Below are positions 37,794-46,322 of a DNA stretch of 64,000 nucleotides, piece after piece; the stretch's first letter is position 1, and the number at the start of each line of letters is the position of its first letter. Origin of the DNA: Lederbergia wuyishanensis (GTDB taxonomy: Bacteria > Bacillota > Bacilli > Bacillales > Bacillaceae_C); the NCBI RefSeq assembly GCF_022900255.1, contig NZ_JALIRM010000015.1, positions 1 to 64,000 of the forward strand, written 5' to 3'. The notes beneath the pieces are model-generated. The model saw only the letters and a list, made by a program, of their open reading frames with translations, had not been told where the DNA came from and searched no databases. Position numbers and translations under genes: made by a program.

Positions 37794-37846
37794 ATGGGCA
37801 AAGAAAAATTTGTATGCGTTAGTAATGGGGAAGGGATCTGAAATTT

Positions 37847-39034
37847 ATGCCTAGACTAGTGTGGTTATTAGTAATAGGGCAATTCATATTGATGACAGGG
37901 TCTTCTTTTTTATGGCCTTTGAACTCAATTTATATGAGCGAAAATCTAGGGAAATCTTTGTCAGTTGCCGGCTTAGTATTAATGCTTAATTCAGGTACTA
38001 ATGTAATCGGTAGTTTTTTAGGTGGATTATTATATGATAAATTGGGGGGATATCGTTCAATTTTAATTGGAACTTTTATCTCTATTACTGCTATTTTAGG
38101 TTTAGTGATATCACCTACATGGCCAAATTATGCAATTTGTTTAGGAGTTTCAGGATTTGGTAGTGGAATAGTTTTTCCATCCATATATGCGTTAGTTGGA
38201 TCCGCATGGAAAGAAGGTGGAAGGAAGCCTTTTAATGCAATTTATGTAGCGCATAATGCAGGAGTAGCTCTAGGCTCTGCTCTTGGAGGTCTCGTTGCTT
38301 CATATTCCTTCGACTATGTGTTTCTAGCTAATATGACTATGTATATTGTCTTTTTTTTAATTGCTCTATTAGGTTATAAAAATATTACTGTGTCAAAACA
38401 ACTAAAAAACAATGATGAAATTCGAGAGAAAAAAAGAATTGGTATCAAAAAGCTCTATATGCTAACCATGTTATGTTCTATGTTTTTCCTTTGTTGGGCA
38501 GCTTATGTTCAATGGTATACGACCCTTTCAGCATATACCCAAGAGATTAACATCTCATTAAAGCAATATAGCGTTCTCTGGACTATAAATGGAATATTGG
38601 TTGTAGCAGGTCAGCCACTTTTACAATGGTTACTTCGTAAATACAATGACCGCTTAAAGGGACAGCTATTTGTAGGTATTAGTATATTTGTTGTTGCCTT
38701 TAGTCTGGCAGGGTCATCTAACGGATTTAAGGGATTTATTATAGCAATGATAATCTTAACCGCTGGAGAAATGCTAGTATGGCCGGTTGTACCTACAATC
38801 GTTAATCAACTCGCACCTTCAGGCCGTGAAGGATTTTATCAGGGAATTGTTAGTAGTACAGCTACTGCTGGGAGAATGATCGGTCCAGTACTTGGGGGAG
38901 TTCTAGCTGACTTATATGGAATGCATATGTTGTTTTATTGTATGATTTTGTTACTTATCGCTGCTCTTATTTTTACTTATTTTCATGACAGGCCATTAAA
39001 AATGATGAAAAAAAGTAGTAAAGCAGCTATCTAA
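37847..39034 (+). CDS. YttB-like MFS transporter, copy 2
   Basis: The 395-aa major facilitator protein has 12 predicted segments and is a clear paralogue of the protein at 28383-29573. The shared blocks are SSFLWPLN, GKSL.VAGLVLMLNS, LYDK.GGYRSI, WKEGGRK.FNA.YVA.NAGVA.GSALGG and GREGFYQGIV.STAT. Both copies are full length with no disruption. The substrate is unknown. GAAGGGATCTG serves as ribosome site. The T-box leader of leuS starts about 75 bp after its stop with no clear terminator between. Confidence 0.87.
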   Translation: MPRLVWLLVIGQFILMTGSSFLWPLNSIYMSENLGKSLSVAGLVLMLNSGTNVIGSFLGGLLYDKLGGYRSILIGTFISITAILGLVISPTWPNYAICLGVSGFGSGIVFPSIYALVGSAWKEGGRKPFNAIYVAHNAGVALGSALGGLVASYSFDYVFLANMTMYIVFFLIALLGYKNITVSKQLKNNDEIREKKRIGIKKLYMLTMLCSMFFLCWAAYVQWYTTLSAYTQEINISLKQYSVLWTINGILVVAGQPLLQWLLRKYNDRLKGQLFVGISIFVVAFSLAGSSNGFKGFIIAMIILTAGEMLVWPVVPTIVNQLAPSGREGFYQGIVSSTATAGRMIGPVLGGVLADLYGMHMLFYCMILLLIAALIFTYFHDRPLKMMKKSSKAAI

Positions 39035-39109
39035 TTGTATGAACTGTTGATTTTTTGTTGAAAGTAAGTATAAAATTGATTACAATTGGTAATATCATGA
39101 ATAACATAA

Positions 39110-39380
39110 TTGAAACGTTAACGAAGGACCAGTAATGATTAAAGCCCCGTTCAGAGAGTTGGCGGAAGGTGCAAGCCAATCGGGAGCAATCACGAACTCA
39201 CCTTTAGAGTTGCATGTGTAAACGGATATTCAGAATGAAATATCTAAGTAATCCATGCCGTTTTCCGCGTTAAGGATGAATGAAGTGAGTGTAAATATAC
39301 ACTAATGTGGGTGGTACCGCGGGAGAATCAACCTCTCGTCCCAAGAAAAGTTATTTTCTGGGATGAGGGGTTTTTTGTTT
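39110..39380 (+). promoter_or_regulatory. T-box leader of leuS
   Basis: Stem I contains the AGTA motif (CCAGTAATG) and the GCCCCGTTCAGAGAGTTGG region. A specifier candidate CTC (Leu) is in GAACTCACC at 39197-39199. The T-box itself, GTGGGTGGTACCGCGG, is at 39307-39322 and presents the TGGN bulge that pairs with the uncharged tRNA end. The terminator (CTCTCGTCCCA...TGGGATGAGGGG then TTTTTT, 39332-39377) completes it. Uncharged tRNA-Leu would favour antitermination and leuS expression. Confidence 0.95.
39332..39377 (+). terminator. T-box attenuator terminator
   Basis: CCTCTCGTCCCA pairs with TGGGATGAGGGG (G-U pairs included) around an A/T-rich loop, followed by six T. It is mutually exclusive with the antiterminator that includes the T-box. 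Confidence 0.9.
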
Positions 39381-39393
39381 TTTTTTATGGAAA

Positions 39394-39494
39394 TGTCTAG
39401 CACCAGCGCCTATCGTCACTTCGAATGGCAACGTTGACTGTGTAACGTGTCCAGAGGCAAGTATGTAATAAGAAAGGCGCTTGTGCTTTTCTAA
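39394..39494 (+). repeat. Long-stem dispersed-repeat-like element in the leuS leader
   Basis: AGCACCAGCGCCT (39399-39411) pairs with AGGCGCTTGTGCT (39475-39487) at 12 of 13 positions, enclosing about 63 nt. The outer sequence GTCTAGC.CCAGCGCCT ... AAGGCGCTTGTGCTTTTCT resembles a roughly 100-bp repeat that I recall from many Bacillaceae genomes; its number in this genome cannot be judged here. It sits between the T-box terminator and the leuS ribosome site. Confidence 0.65.
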
Positions 39495-39511
39495 AATAAG
39501 GAGGCAGTAAC

Positions 39512-41926
39512 ATGAGTTTTAACCACAAAGAAATAGAACAAAAATGGCAAAAATTTTGGGCTGAGCATAAAACGTTTAAAACCGATGCATATGGTGAAGG
39601 AGAAAAGTTTTATGCGCTTGATATGTTTCCGTACCCATCTGGAGCGGGCTTGCATGTTGGACACCCGGAAGGATATACGGCGACCGATATTCTTTCAAGA
39701 ATGAAGAGAATGCAAGGGTATAATGTTCTTCATCCGATGGGTTGGGATGCTTTCGGGCTTCCAGCTGAGCAATACGCTCTAGATACTGGAAATAATCCTG
39801 CTGATTTTACACAGCACAATATTGATACATTTAAAAGACAAATTAAAGAACTTGGGTTTTCGTATGATTGGGATCGTGAAATCAACACGACTGATCCAAA
39901 TTATTATAAATGGACACAATGGATTTTTACAAAGCTGTTTGAAAAAGGTCTTGCTTATGTTGATGAAGTAGCTGTGAACTGGTGTCCTGCTCTAGGAACA
40001 GTCCTTGCAAATGAAGAAGTTATTGATGGAAAAAGTGAGCGTGGGGGGCATCCTGTAGAGCGTCGCCCTATGAAACAATGGATATTAAGAATTACTAAAT
40101 ATGCTGATCGCCTACTTGAGGATTTAGAAGAGCTGGATTGGCCAGAAAGTATTAAAGATATGCAAAGAAACTGGATTGGTCGTTCGGAAGGTGCTGAAGT
40201 TATTTTTGGCATTGACGGATTTGATGAAACGTTCACTGTATTTACGACTCGGCCAGATACGCTTTTCGGTGCGACTTATGCTGTACTTGCACCTGAACAT
40301 CCTTTTGTCGATAAAATTACAACTGCCGAGCAGAAATCTGCGGTTCAAGGGTACATCGATCAAATCAAATCAAAAAGTGATCTTGAAAGAACAGATCTTG
40401 CAAAAGATAAAACAGGTGTTTTTACAGGGGCTTATGCTGTAAATCCTGTGAATGGTAAAAAAATTCCGATTTGGATTGCCGATTATGTATTGATGTCTTA
40501 TGGTACTGGTGCAATTATGGCTGTTCCAGGGCATGATGACCGTGATTATGAGTTTGCGAAGAAATTTGGTTTAGACATTATTGAAGTTGTTGCAGGAGGA
40601 AATATTGAAAAAGAAGCCTATACTGGCGATGGGGCACATGTGAATTCTGAGTTCCTTGATGGAATGAACAAGGAAGAAGCAATCTCTGTAATGATTGAAT
40701 GGCTTGAAAAAGAGGGCAAAGGAACGAAAAAAGTCACTTACCGACTAAGAGATTGGCTATTCAGCCGTCAACGTTATTGGGGAGAACCTATTCCAATTAT
40801 CCATTGGGAAGATGGTACCATGACGACAGTTCCTGAAAATCAGCTTCCTGTCATTCTACCTGAAACTGATCAAATTAAACCATCTGGTACAGGAGAGTCT
40901 CCGTTAGCAAATATTGAACTATGGCTTTACGTTGAAGACCCTGAAACAGGTAAAAAAGGACGCCGTGAAACAAATACAATGCCACAATGGGCAGGTAGCT
41001 GCTGGTATTATTTGCGTTATATCGATCCTCAAAATGATCAGGCACTTGCCGATGAGGAGCTTTTGAAAAAATGGCTTCCAATTGATATATATATAGGTGG
41101 TGCAGAGCATGCGGTCCTTCACTTGCTTTATGCGCGATTCTGGCATAAATTCTTGTATGATATCGGTGTAGTTCCTACCAAAGAGCCTTTTCAAAAGTTA
41201 TTTAACCAAGGTATGATTCTTGGTGAAGGAAATGAAAAAATGAGCAAATCAAAAGGGAATGTTGTAAACCCAGATGATATCGTAGAAAGCCACGGTGCCG
41301 ATACTTTGCGCTTATATGAAATGTTTATGGGACCTCTTGATGCTTCTATTGCTTGGTCTACAACCGGTCTTGATGGTTCTCGTCGTTTCCTTGATCGTGT
41401 ATGGAGATTATTTGTAGATGAAAATGGAAATCTTAGTGAAAAAATACAGGATGGCTCTGGCTCAGTTCTTGAAAAAGTGTACCATCAGACTGTTAAAAAA
41501 GTAACGGTCGATTATGAGGCTTTGCATTTTAATACAGCTATTTCCCAGTTGATGGTGTTTATCAATGAAGGTTATAAGGCTGAAGTGCTTCCAAAAGAGT
41601 ATATTGAAGGATTTGTAAAGTTGCTTTCTCCAATTGCTCCTCATATTTCAGAGGAATTATGGGAAAAGTTAGGACATACAAACACACTTGCTTATGAGCC
41701 ATGGCCAAAATATGATGAGTCAAAATTAGTTGATGATGAAGTGGAGATTGTTGTTCAGTTGAATGGAAAGGTTCGTTCAAAACTATTGATTTCTCGTAAA
41801 GCTACGCGTGAAGAACTGGAAGAATTCGCGTTGAACGATGAGAAAATCAAGGAAATGATCGAAGGAAAAACAATTCGAAAAATCATCGCGGTTCCTGGTA
41901 AATTAGTAAATATCGTTGCTAATTAA
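39512..41926 (+). CDS. leuS: Leucyl-tRNA synthetase
   Basis: The 804-aa class I synthetase charges tRNA-Leu. The HIGH motif appears as LHVGHPEG (about residues 47-54) and KMSKS in [10 protein letters not shown] (about 577). The CP1 editing domain is present, with the [12 protein letters not shown] and [15 protein letters not shown] motifs (about 246 and 332). The length is normal for Bacillus LeuRS. AAATAAGGAGGCAGTAAC gives a strong ribosome site. It is controlled by the T-box leader upstream. Confidence 0.97.
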   Translation: MSFNHKEIEQKWQKFWAEHKTFKTDAYGEGEKFYALDMFPYPSGAGLHVGHPEGYTATDILSRMKRMQGYNVLHPMGWDAFGLPAEQYALDTGNNPADFTQHNIDTFKRQIKELGFSYDWDREINTTDPNYYKWTQWIFTKLFEKGLAYVDEVAVNWCPALGTVLANEEVIDGKSERGGHPVERRPMKQWILRITKYADRLLEDLEELDWPESIKDMQRNWIGRSEGAEVIFGIDGFDETFTVFTTRPDTLFGATYAVLAPEHPFVDKITTAEQKSAVQGYIDQIKSKSDLERTDLAKDKTGVFTGAYAVNPVNGKKIPIWIADYVLMSYGTGAIMAVPGHDDRDYEFAKKFGLDIIEVVAGGNIEKEAYTGDGAHVNSEFLDGMNKEEAISVMIEWLEKEGKGTKKVTYRLRDWLFSRQRYWGEPIPIIHWEDGTMTTVPENQLPVILPETDQIKPSGTGESPLANIELWLYVEDPETGKKGRRETNTMPQWAGSCWYYLRYIDPQNDQALADEELLKKWLPIDIYIGGAEHAVLHLLYARFWHKFLYDIGVVPTKEPFQKLFNQGMILGEGNEKMSKSKGNVVNPDDIVESHGADTLRLYEMFMGPLDASIAWSTTGLDGSRRFLDRVWRLFVDENGNLSEKIQDGSGSVLEKVYHQTVKKVTVDYEALHFNTAISQLMVFINEGYKAEVLPKEYIEGFVKLLSPIAPHISEELWEKLGHTNTLAYEPWPKYDESKLVDDEVEIVVQLNGKVRSKLLISRKATREELEEFALNDEKIKEMIEGKTIRKIIAVPGKLVNIVAN

Positions 41927-41961
41927 CATCATTTCATATTGGTAGGAGAGAGGTGAAACGA

Positions 41962-42276
41962 ATGGAACATATTAAAACTATAACTCCAGAAGAAGTACAA
42001 AAGCAGTTAGAGGAAGGGAAAACCTTAAATCTCATTGATGTGAGAGAAGATGACGAAGTTGCAGAAGGTATGATTCCTGAGGCGGTCCATATTAGAATGG
42101 GTAATATCCCAGAAAACCTCGATAAACTAGATCTAAATTCAGAGTATATAATTATTTGCAGATCTGGTGGACGGAGCGGTAGAGTGTGTGAGTATCTCTT
42201 TGACCAAGGATATAATGTTAGTAACATGGTAGGCGGAATGCTGGAATGGGAAGGACCGCTTGAACCCAAGAAATAA
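41962..42276 (+). CDS. ytwF: Rhodanese-domain protein YtwF
   Basis: The 104-aa single rhodanese domain has the active-site loop ICRSGGRSGRV with the persulfide-forming Cys near residue 67 and the N-terminal LIDVREDDEVAEG motif. Such proteins carry sulfane sulfur in thiol transfer; the partner of YtwF is not known. The ATG at 41962 is preceded by GAGAGGTGA; a GTG three codons earlier overlaps that site. The gene follows leuS in the same direction by 35 bp and may be cotranscribed. Confidence 0.88.
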   Translation: MEHIKTITPEEVQKQLEEGKTLNLIDVREDDEVAEGMIPEAVHIRMGNIPENLDKLDLNSEYIIICRSGGRSGRVCEYLFDQGYNVSNMVGGMLEWEGPLEPKK

Positions 42277-42310
42277 TTATTTAATGAAAAATAGATGATT
42301 TGCTAACTCT

Positions 42311-42346
42311 AAACCTCCGAATGAAAAACGGGGGTTTTTCTTTTTG
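42311..42346 (+). terminator. Terminator after ytwF
   Basis: AAACCTCCG pairs with CGGGGGTTT (one G-U) around an 9-nt A-rich loop; TTCTTTTT follows. Confidence 0.85.
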
Positions 42347-42603
42347 TCTATATTCCAATATTGTAGGGCAGTGAAAATTAAAACTACTTACACCTTTATT
42401 GTAATTGACTTTGGATAAACAACTATCAAAGGCCCCGATACCCTCGACAAGAAAATCTAAAAGCTTAAAAGTTTACTTATTGTATTTTAGTCATGGGTTC
42501 TGATTTAGGGTCAAAAATATAGTCCCTTATACTAAACTAGTAATTTTCTTATAGTAAATTTTATGTGTTTTTAGACAGACTTTAATTATTTCTAAATTAC
42601 CAT
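42347..42603. other. Intergenic region upstream of the permease pair
   Basis: No gene or known RNA element was recognised. The stretch ACTAAACTAGTAA at about 42531-42543 is partly palindromic and could be an operator, but nothing confirms it. Confidence 0.35.
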
Positions 42604-42609
42604 TATAAT
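42581..42609 (+). promoter_or_regulatory. Possible promoter of the permease pair
   Basis: A perfect -10 box TATAAT at 42604-42609 has a poor -35 (TTTAAT, 17 bp spacing). The transcript would start near 42616, just upstream of the strong ribosome site at 42626-42634. Confidence 0.4.
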
Positions 42610-42642
42610 GAAAAATATATTTATTAAAGGGGGGACTTTAGA

Positions 42643-43569
42643 ATTACAATTTTATTAAACGCGCTAAAATCTTTATCTCTGTACATAGTAGTAACCGTAT
42701 TATTAATCCTAATTGTGTTATTTCCACGAGAGCCTGTTTATGAATATGATGGTATTGCGTTGGAGCCAATTCTAAAATATGAATTTCATTGGGAACAGTA
42801 CAAAAGCAGTTTGCTACATTTTTATCATTTAGTAAAAGACGAGCATTCATTGGGGATGACGAGGTATGAACTTACAGCAGAGGAAGAGATCAAGCGTTAT
42901 TTACCTAAGAGTTTAAAAGTTATTGCGGTTGCTTTTGTTTTAAGTATTGTTTTTGGAATTTTAAAAGGTATTTTTGATTATAGGATCAAAGATACAAAGC
43001 TTAAAATATTTGGAAATGGAAGTACTTGGTTCTTTCAGTCAATTCCGGACTTTTTCATTATTCTCTGTGTTCATTGGCTGACTATTTTCATGGTTCCATC
43101 GTTGCGTATTTTTAATAATTCTGTTTGGTATAATTTTTTGGCAATTGGATTTCTTGTTTCCTTATATCCGATGATGTATATTGCACGCATCACATTTGCT
43201 GCAATTGCTGCAGAAGAAGGTGAATTATATATCCAAGTTGCGAAGTCTAAAGGATTTACTAATAAGAAAGTTTTATATAAACATATTATGCGTAATAGCA
43301 TGCAAACAATTTTAACGCATATTACGCCTTTAATGCTTTTTATCCTTTCAAGTCTTCTTATTACCGAATATTTAGTAGGATATCAAGGCATTGCTTATCG
43401 TGTATTCACAGCAATCGGAGTCGCACAATCAATTGGAGGAGGCTGGCCAATTTATGAACCTGGGATTATAATTGGGACCGGTTTTTGCTTCATTGTGCTT
43501 GTCATGCTCTCTCAACTCGTTGGTTTTATTATAAGAAAAAGTATAAAACTAGAATTGGAGAGAGATTGA
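42643..43569 (+). CDS. Opp/Dpp-type ABC permease (DppB-like), ATT start proposed
   Basis: From ATT at 42643 the product is 308 aa, beginning with a hydrophobic helix (LKSLSLYIVVTVLLILIVLF) that all DppB-like permeases need. The first ATG/GTG in frame, GTG at 42715, would remove it and lacks a ribosome site. AAAGGGGGG lies 8 nt before the ATT. The rest has five further segments and the contact loop EEGELYIQVAKSKGFTNKKV (about residue 187). The stop overlaps the next gene (TGATG). No ATPase or binding protein gene is nearby; peptide, nickel or another ligand is possible. Confidence 0.78.
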   Translation: MTILLNALKSLSLYIVVTVLLILIVLFPREPVYEYDGIALEPILKYEFHWEQYKSSLLHFYHLVKDEHSLGMTRYELTAEEEIKRYLPKSLKVIAVAFVLSIVFGILKGIFDYRIKDTKLKIFGNGSTWFFQSIPDFFIILCVHWLTIFMVPSLRIFNNSVWYNFLAIGFLVSLYPMMYIARITFAAIAAEEGELYIQVAKSKGFTNKKVLYKHIMRNSMQTILTHITPLMLFILSSLLITEYLVGYQGIAYRVFTAIGVAQSIGGGWPIYEPGIIIGTGFCFIVLVMLSQLVGFIIRKSIKLELERD

Positions 43570-44462
43570 TGCTAAAAAACAAATATTTATTAATTGGTTG
43601 TATATTACTGTCGTTTTTGTTATTTGTTATGTACATAGGCCCTAAACTACCAATAGTAGATACTAAATTAGAAGGTGAGCGGCTTTATTTTCCTGAAAAC
43701 GGAAAATTTCAAAAAGCTCCTTTTAAACCTTCTGAACGCCAGTGGTTTGGCTCTGATCGAGATGGAAGGGATTTATTTAGCTTAATTGTAATGGGGGCTA
43801 AAGAAACCATCATTCTCATTTTTGGAATAACGATTTTGCGTTACCTGATCGCAATCCCTCTCGGATTATCGGGGTACAAAAACAGAGGAATCATGTCTAA
43901 AATTATTTATGGATGGCATAAACTTTTCTCCAGTCTTCCTACGATTTTTATAGCAATTATTGTGTTAAATATGCCTTTTTTGGTTTATGCACAGCATCGA
44001 ATGTATTGGGCCATCTTTGCACTTGCTCTTATAGAAGTTGGAAGAGTCAGCTATATTATTCAGCAACAAGCACATTTAATATCGAAAAAGCCTTATATGG
44101 ACGCGGGAATAACGATAGGTATGAAACCAATAAATCTCCTTAAAAATTATTATTTAACTAATTTAGCACCAGATGTCGCAACCAATTTCTGTTTAGACGT
44201 TGGTAGGGTTGCTTTATTAATGGGGCAGTTGGCGATATTTGGAATTTTTATGAAAGTAGATTTTGTACAGGTAGGTTATGGAGTAAGCGAAATTGTGAAT
44301 ACAAGTCTTGAATGGGGAACGATGATGAAAGAGGCAAGAAAGGATGTTGTTACTGCATTTTGGATTCCTTTCTTCCCGGCACTTGCATTAGCTTATATTA
44401 TCTTTACTTTCAATATATTAGGAGAAGGTTTACGAAGATTTTTTAATCGTCATTTAGAATAA
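43569..44462 (+). CDS. Opp/Dpp-type ABC permease (DppC-like)
   Basis: The 297-aa membrane protein starts MLKNKYLLIGCILLSFLLFV, a first membrane segment. It then has the DppC hallmark WFGSDRDGRDLFSLIVMGAKETI (about residues 57-79). The contact loop SKKPYMDAGITIGMKPINLL is near residue 175. Five to six segments are predicted. The ATG overlaps the stop of the DppB-like gene, so the two are translationally coupled and should form one channel. Compared with normal DppC, the spacing of the last segments is somewhat unusual. The missing partner genes make this an orphan half-importer. Confidence 0.82.
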   Translation: MLKNKYLLIGCILLSFLLFVMYIGPKLPIVDTKLEGERLYFPENGKFQKAPFKPSERQWFGSDRDGRDLFSLIVMGAKETIILIFGITILRYLIAIPLGLSGYKNRGIMSKIIYGWHKLFSSLPTIFIAIIVLNMPFLVYAQHRMYWAIFALALIEVGRVSYIIQQQAHLISKKPYMDAGITIGMKPINLLKNYYLTNLAPDVATNFCLDVGRVALLMGQLAIFGIFMKVDFVQVGYGVSEIVNTSLEWGTMMKEARKDVVTAFWIPFFPALALAYIIFTFNILGEGLRRFFNRHLE

Positions 44463-44529
44463 ATTCTGAATTGTATAAAAATAAGTTTTTCGGACATAAT
44501 ATATTTAAAACTCCGAAAAGGTGAGAGAA

Positions 44530-44712
44530 ATGGTTCAAGTGAAATTATTCGATTGTGAACATGAGCGAGATCTTGAAGACGAAATGAACGATTTTTTGAG
44601 CGAGTTAGAGGAAAGAGATATTATCGACATCAAATATAATGTTGCAGCTATTGGAGAAGCTGGCTCAGAGCAGGTGTATTGTTTTAGTGCAATGGTTTTA
44701 TATGTTAAATAA
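44530..44712 (+). CDS. cse60: Cse60 sporulation protein
   Basis: The 60-aa product (MVQVKLFDCEHERDLEDEMN..., ending YCFSAMVLYVK) matches Cse60 of B. subtilis, a small acidic protein made in the mother cell during sporulation under sigma-E. The molecular function is unknown. The ATG at 44530 has AAAGGTGAGAG upstream; the GTG at 44521 lies within that site. Its presence supports a spore-forming host. Confidence 0.87.
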   Translation: MVQVKLFDCEHERDLEDEMNDFLSELEERDIIDIKYNVAAIGEAGSEQVYCFSAMVLYVK

Positions 44713-44752
44713 TGAAAGAAGCTGTTTCAAGTTGACAGCTTCTTTCATTTTT
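44713..44752. terminator. Terminator between cse60 and ytfP
   Basis: TGAAAGAAGCTGT and ACAGCTTCTTTCA form a perfect stem around a 9-nt loop, with T-rich sequence on the plus side and A/T-rich sequence on the other. It serves the convergent pair. Confidence 0.88.
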
Positions 44753-46007
44753 AAATACTTTGTGCAGCATTTATACCAGCCAATCTCCCCGTAACTAAAG
44801 CAGATGTAATATTATAACCACCTGTGTAGCCATATATATCGAGAACTTCTCCACAAAAATATAGGCCAGGCATCAACTTCGATGCCATTGTTTTAGGTTC
44901 AATTTCTTTGACTGATACGCCTCCACCAGTAACGAATGCTTTTTCAAGCGGTAACGTGCCGTTCACTTTAAACCGGAATTGTTTACACATTTCTACGAAT
45001 GTACGCAATTTTTCACCTGAAATTGAAGCACATATTGCGCCAGAATCAATTCCGCATCGCTCCAATAAAAACAATAAATAACGTTCAGGTAAAATCCCTT
45101 TAAATGCATTCTTTACTGCTTTCTTTGACTCTTCTTTCATTATTTTTAAAAGATCATTATGTAAATCTTCTTGTTTACGATTGGGAAGAGCGTCCAAAGA
45201 CATTATAACTTCATTGAGTTTCCACTTTTTTTGTGCCTTCACGACGAATTGGCTGCACCTAAGAACAGCTGGACCGGAAATGCCAAAGTGAGTGAAGATC
45301 ATATCCATTTGATGTGTAATAATTGGCTTTCCTTTAGGGTTTAGAACACTTAACGCTACATCTCGCAATGATAAACCCTGCAATGTTTTTTCTCTTATAA
45401 AATCTTCTGATGAAGTGATAGGAACTTCTGTAGGGAATAGCTCTGATATCGTATGACCAGCTGCGATTGCCCAAGGGAAACCATCTCCTGTTGAACCCGT
45501 TTGAGGCACTGACTTTCCTCCTGTAGCAACTACAACAGATTTACAAGCAATTTTTTCACCGGATTCTAACAAAATTCCAGCAATGTGATGATCGCTAAAT
45601 AAAATCTCTTGTACTGGACTATTCACCTTTATTGCAACCCCTAGAAGGTCAAGCTGGGTTAAAAGCGCGTCAACAACAGATTGTGCCTTATTAGAAACAG
45701 GGAACATCCTACCATGATCTTCTTCCTTTAATTCTATACCTAGATTTTCAAAAAAACGGATAATATCCTCGTTATTAAAAACGGAAAATGCCCCATAAAG
45801 AAATCGGCCGTTTCCTGGGATATGGTGAATAATTTCTTCAATAGGAAGTCGGTTTGTAACATTGCAACGCCCACCTCCTGAAATTGCCAGTTTGCGTCCT
45901 AATTTATTTCCCTTATCAATGAGAAGTACTTTAGCATTATTTTCAGCTGCACCGATGGCAGCCATCAGTCCTGAAGGTCCCCCTCCAATTACAATGACAT
46001 CATACAT
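44751..46007 (-). CDS. ytfP: YtfP, HI0933-type flavoprotein
   Basis: The 418-aa protein has the FAD-binding motif [19 protein letters not shown] at the N-terminus, [16 protein letters not shown] (about residues 37-52) and [19 protein letters not shown] (about 158). The C-terminal [18 protein letters not shown] closes the FAD site. This is the HI0933/BaiN-like family of NAD(P)/FAD-dependent oxidoreductases. Some members reduce bile-acid-like steroids, but the Bacillus role is unknown. The ATG has AAGGTGTTGATTGAAT upstream on the minus strand. Confidence 0.9.
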   Translation of the reverse strand: MYDVIVIGGGPSGLMAAIGAAENNAKVLLIDKGNKLGRKLAISGGGRCNVTNRLPIEEIIHHIPGNGRFLYGAFSVFNNEDIIRFFENLGIELKEEDHGRMFPVSNKAQSVVDALLTQLDLLGVAIKVNSPVQEILFSDHHIAGILLESGEKIACKSVVVATGGKSVPQTGSTGDGFPWAIAAGHTISELFPTEVPITSSEDFIREKTLQGLSLRDVALSVLNPKGKPIITHQMDMIFTHFGISGPAVLRCSQFVVKAQKKWKLNEVIMSLDALPNRKQEDLHNDLLKIMKEESKKAVKNAFKGILPERYLLFLLERCGIDSGAICASISGEKLRTFVEMCKQFRFKVNGTLPLEKAFVTGGGVSVKEIEPKTMASKLMPGLYFCGEVLDIYGYTGGYNITSALVTGRLAGINAAQSI

Positions 46008-46322
46008 AATTCAATCAACACCTTGTTATTTGCTGTTTCAATTTTAAAATTTGTAGTGAGGAAAAGCAAACAGTTCATATACCGTTCATTGTCAAATGAC
46101 GTCAATAACTGTAAACTAACAATAGAGTTTTCTGCAAACAATCGATAGGAAAAGGTCCTTTACTAGTAGTTATCCTATTATAATTGATAATAAGATTTGT
46201 TTTCAGTAGTAAGTCGTGCAAATCGGTAATAAAATTCTAAGATCGAAAGTATATTAAAATCTTCTAGTAATATATACTTATGATTTTTCACATAAAATAA
46301 ATGACGGAGAGTAAGAGAATGT
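46008..46322. other. Divergent intergenic region between ytfP and ytgP
   Basis: An AT-rich spacer with promoters expected for both genes. TATAAT-like sequence occurs near 46174, but I could not pair it with a good -35. No small gene was recognised. Confidence 0.4.

Noticed and set aside
37847-39034. MFS copy 2 as a decaying pseudogene of copy 1
   Set aside because: The reading frame is intact over 395 residues, it keeps all conserved motifs and has its own ribosome site.
28383-39034. Cassette as a transposon or integrative element
   Set aside because: No transposase, integrase, terminal inverted repeats or target-site duplication were recognised at the edges.
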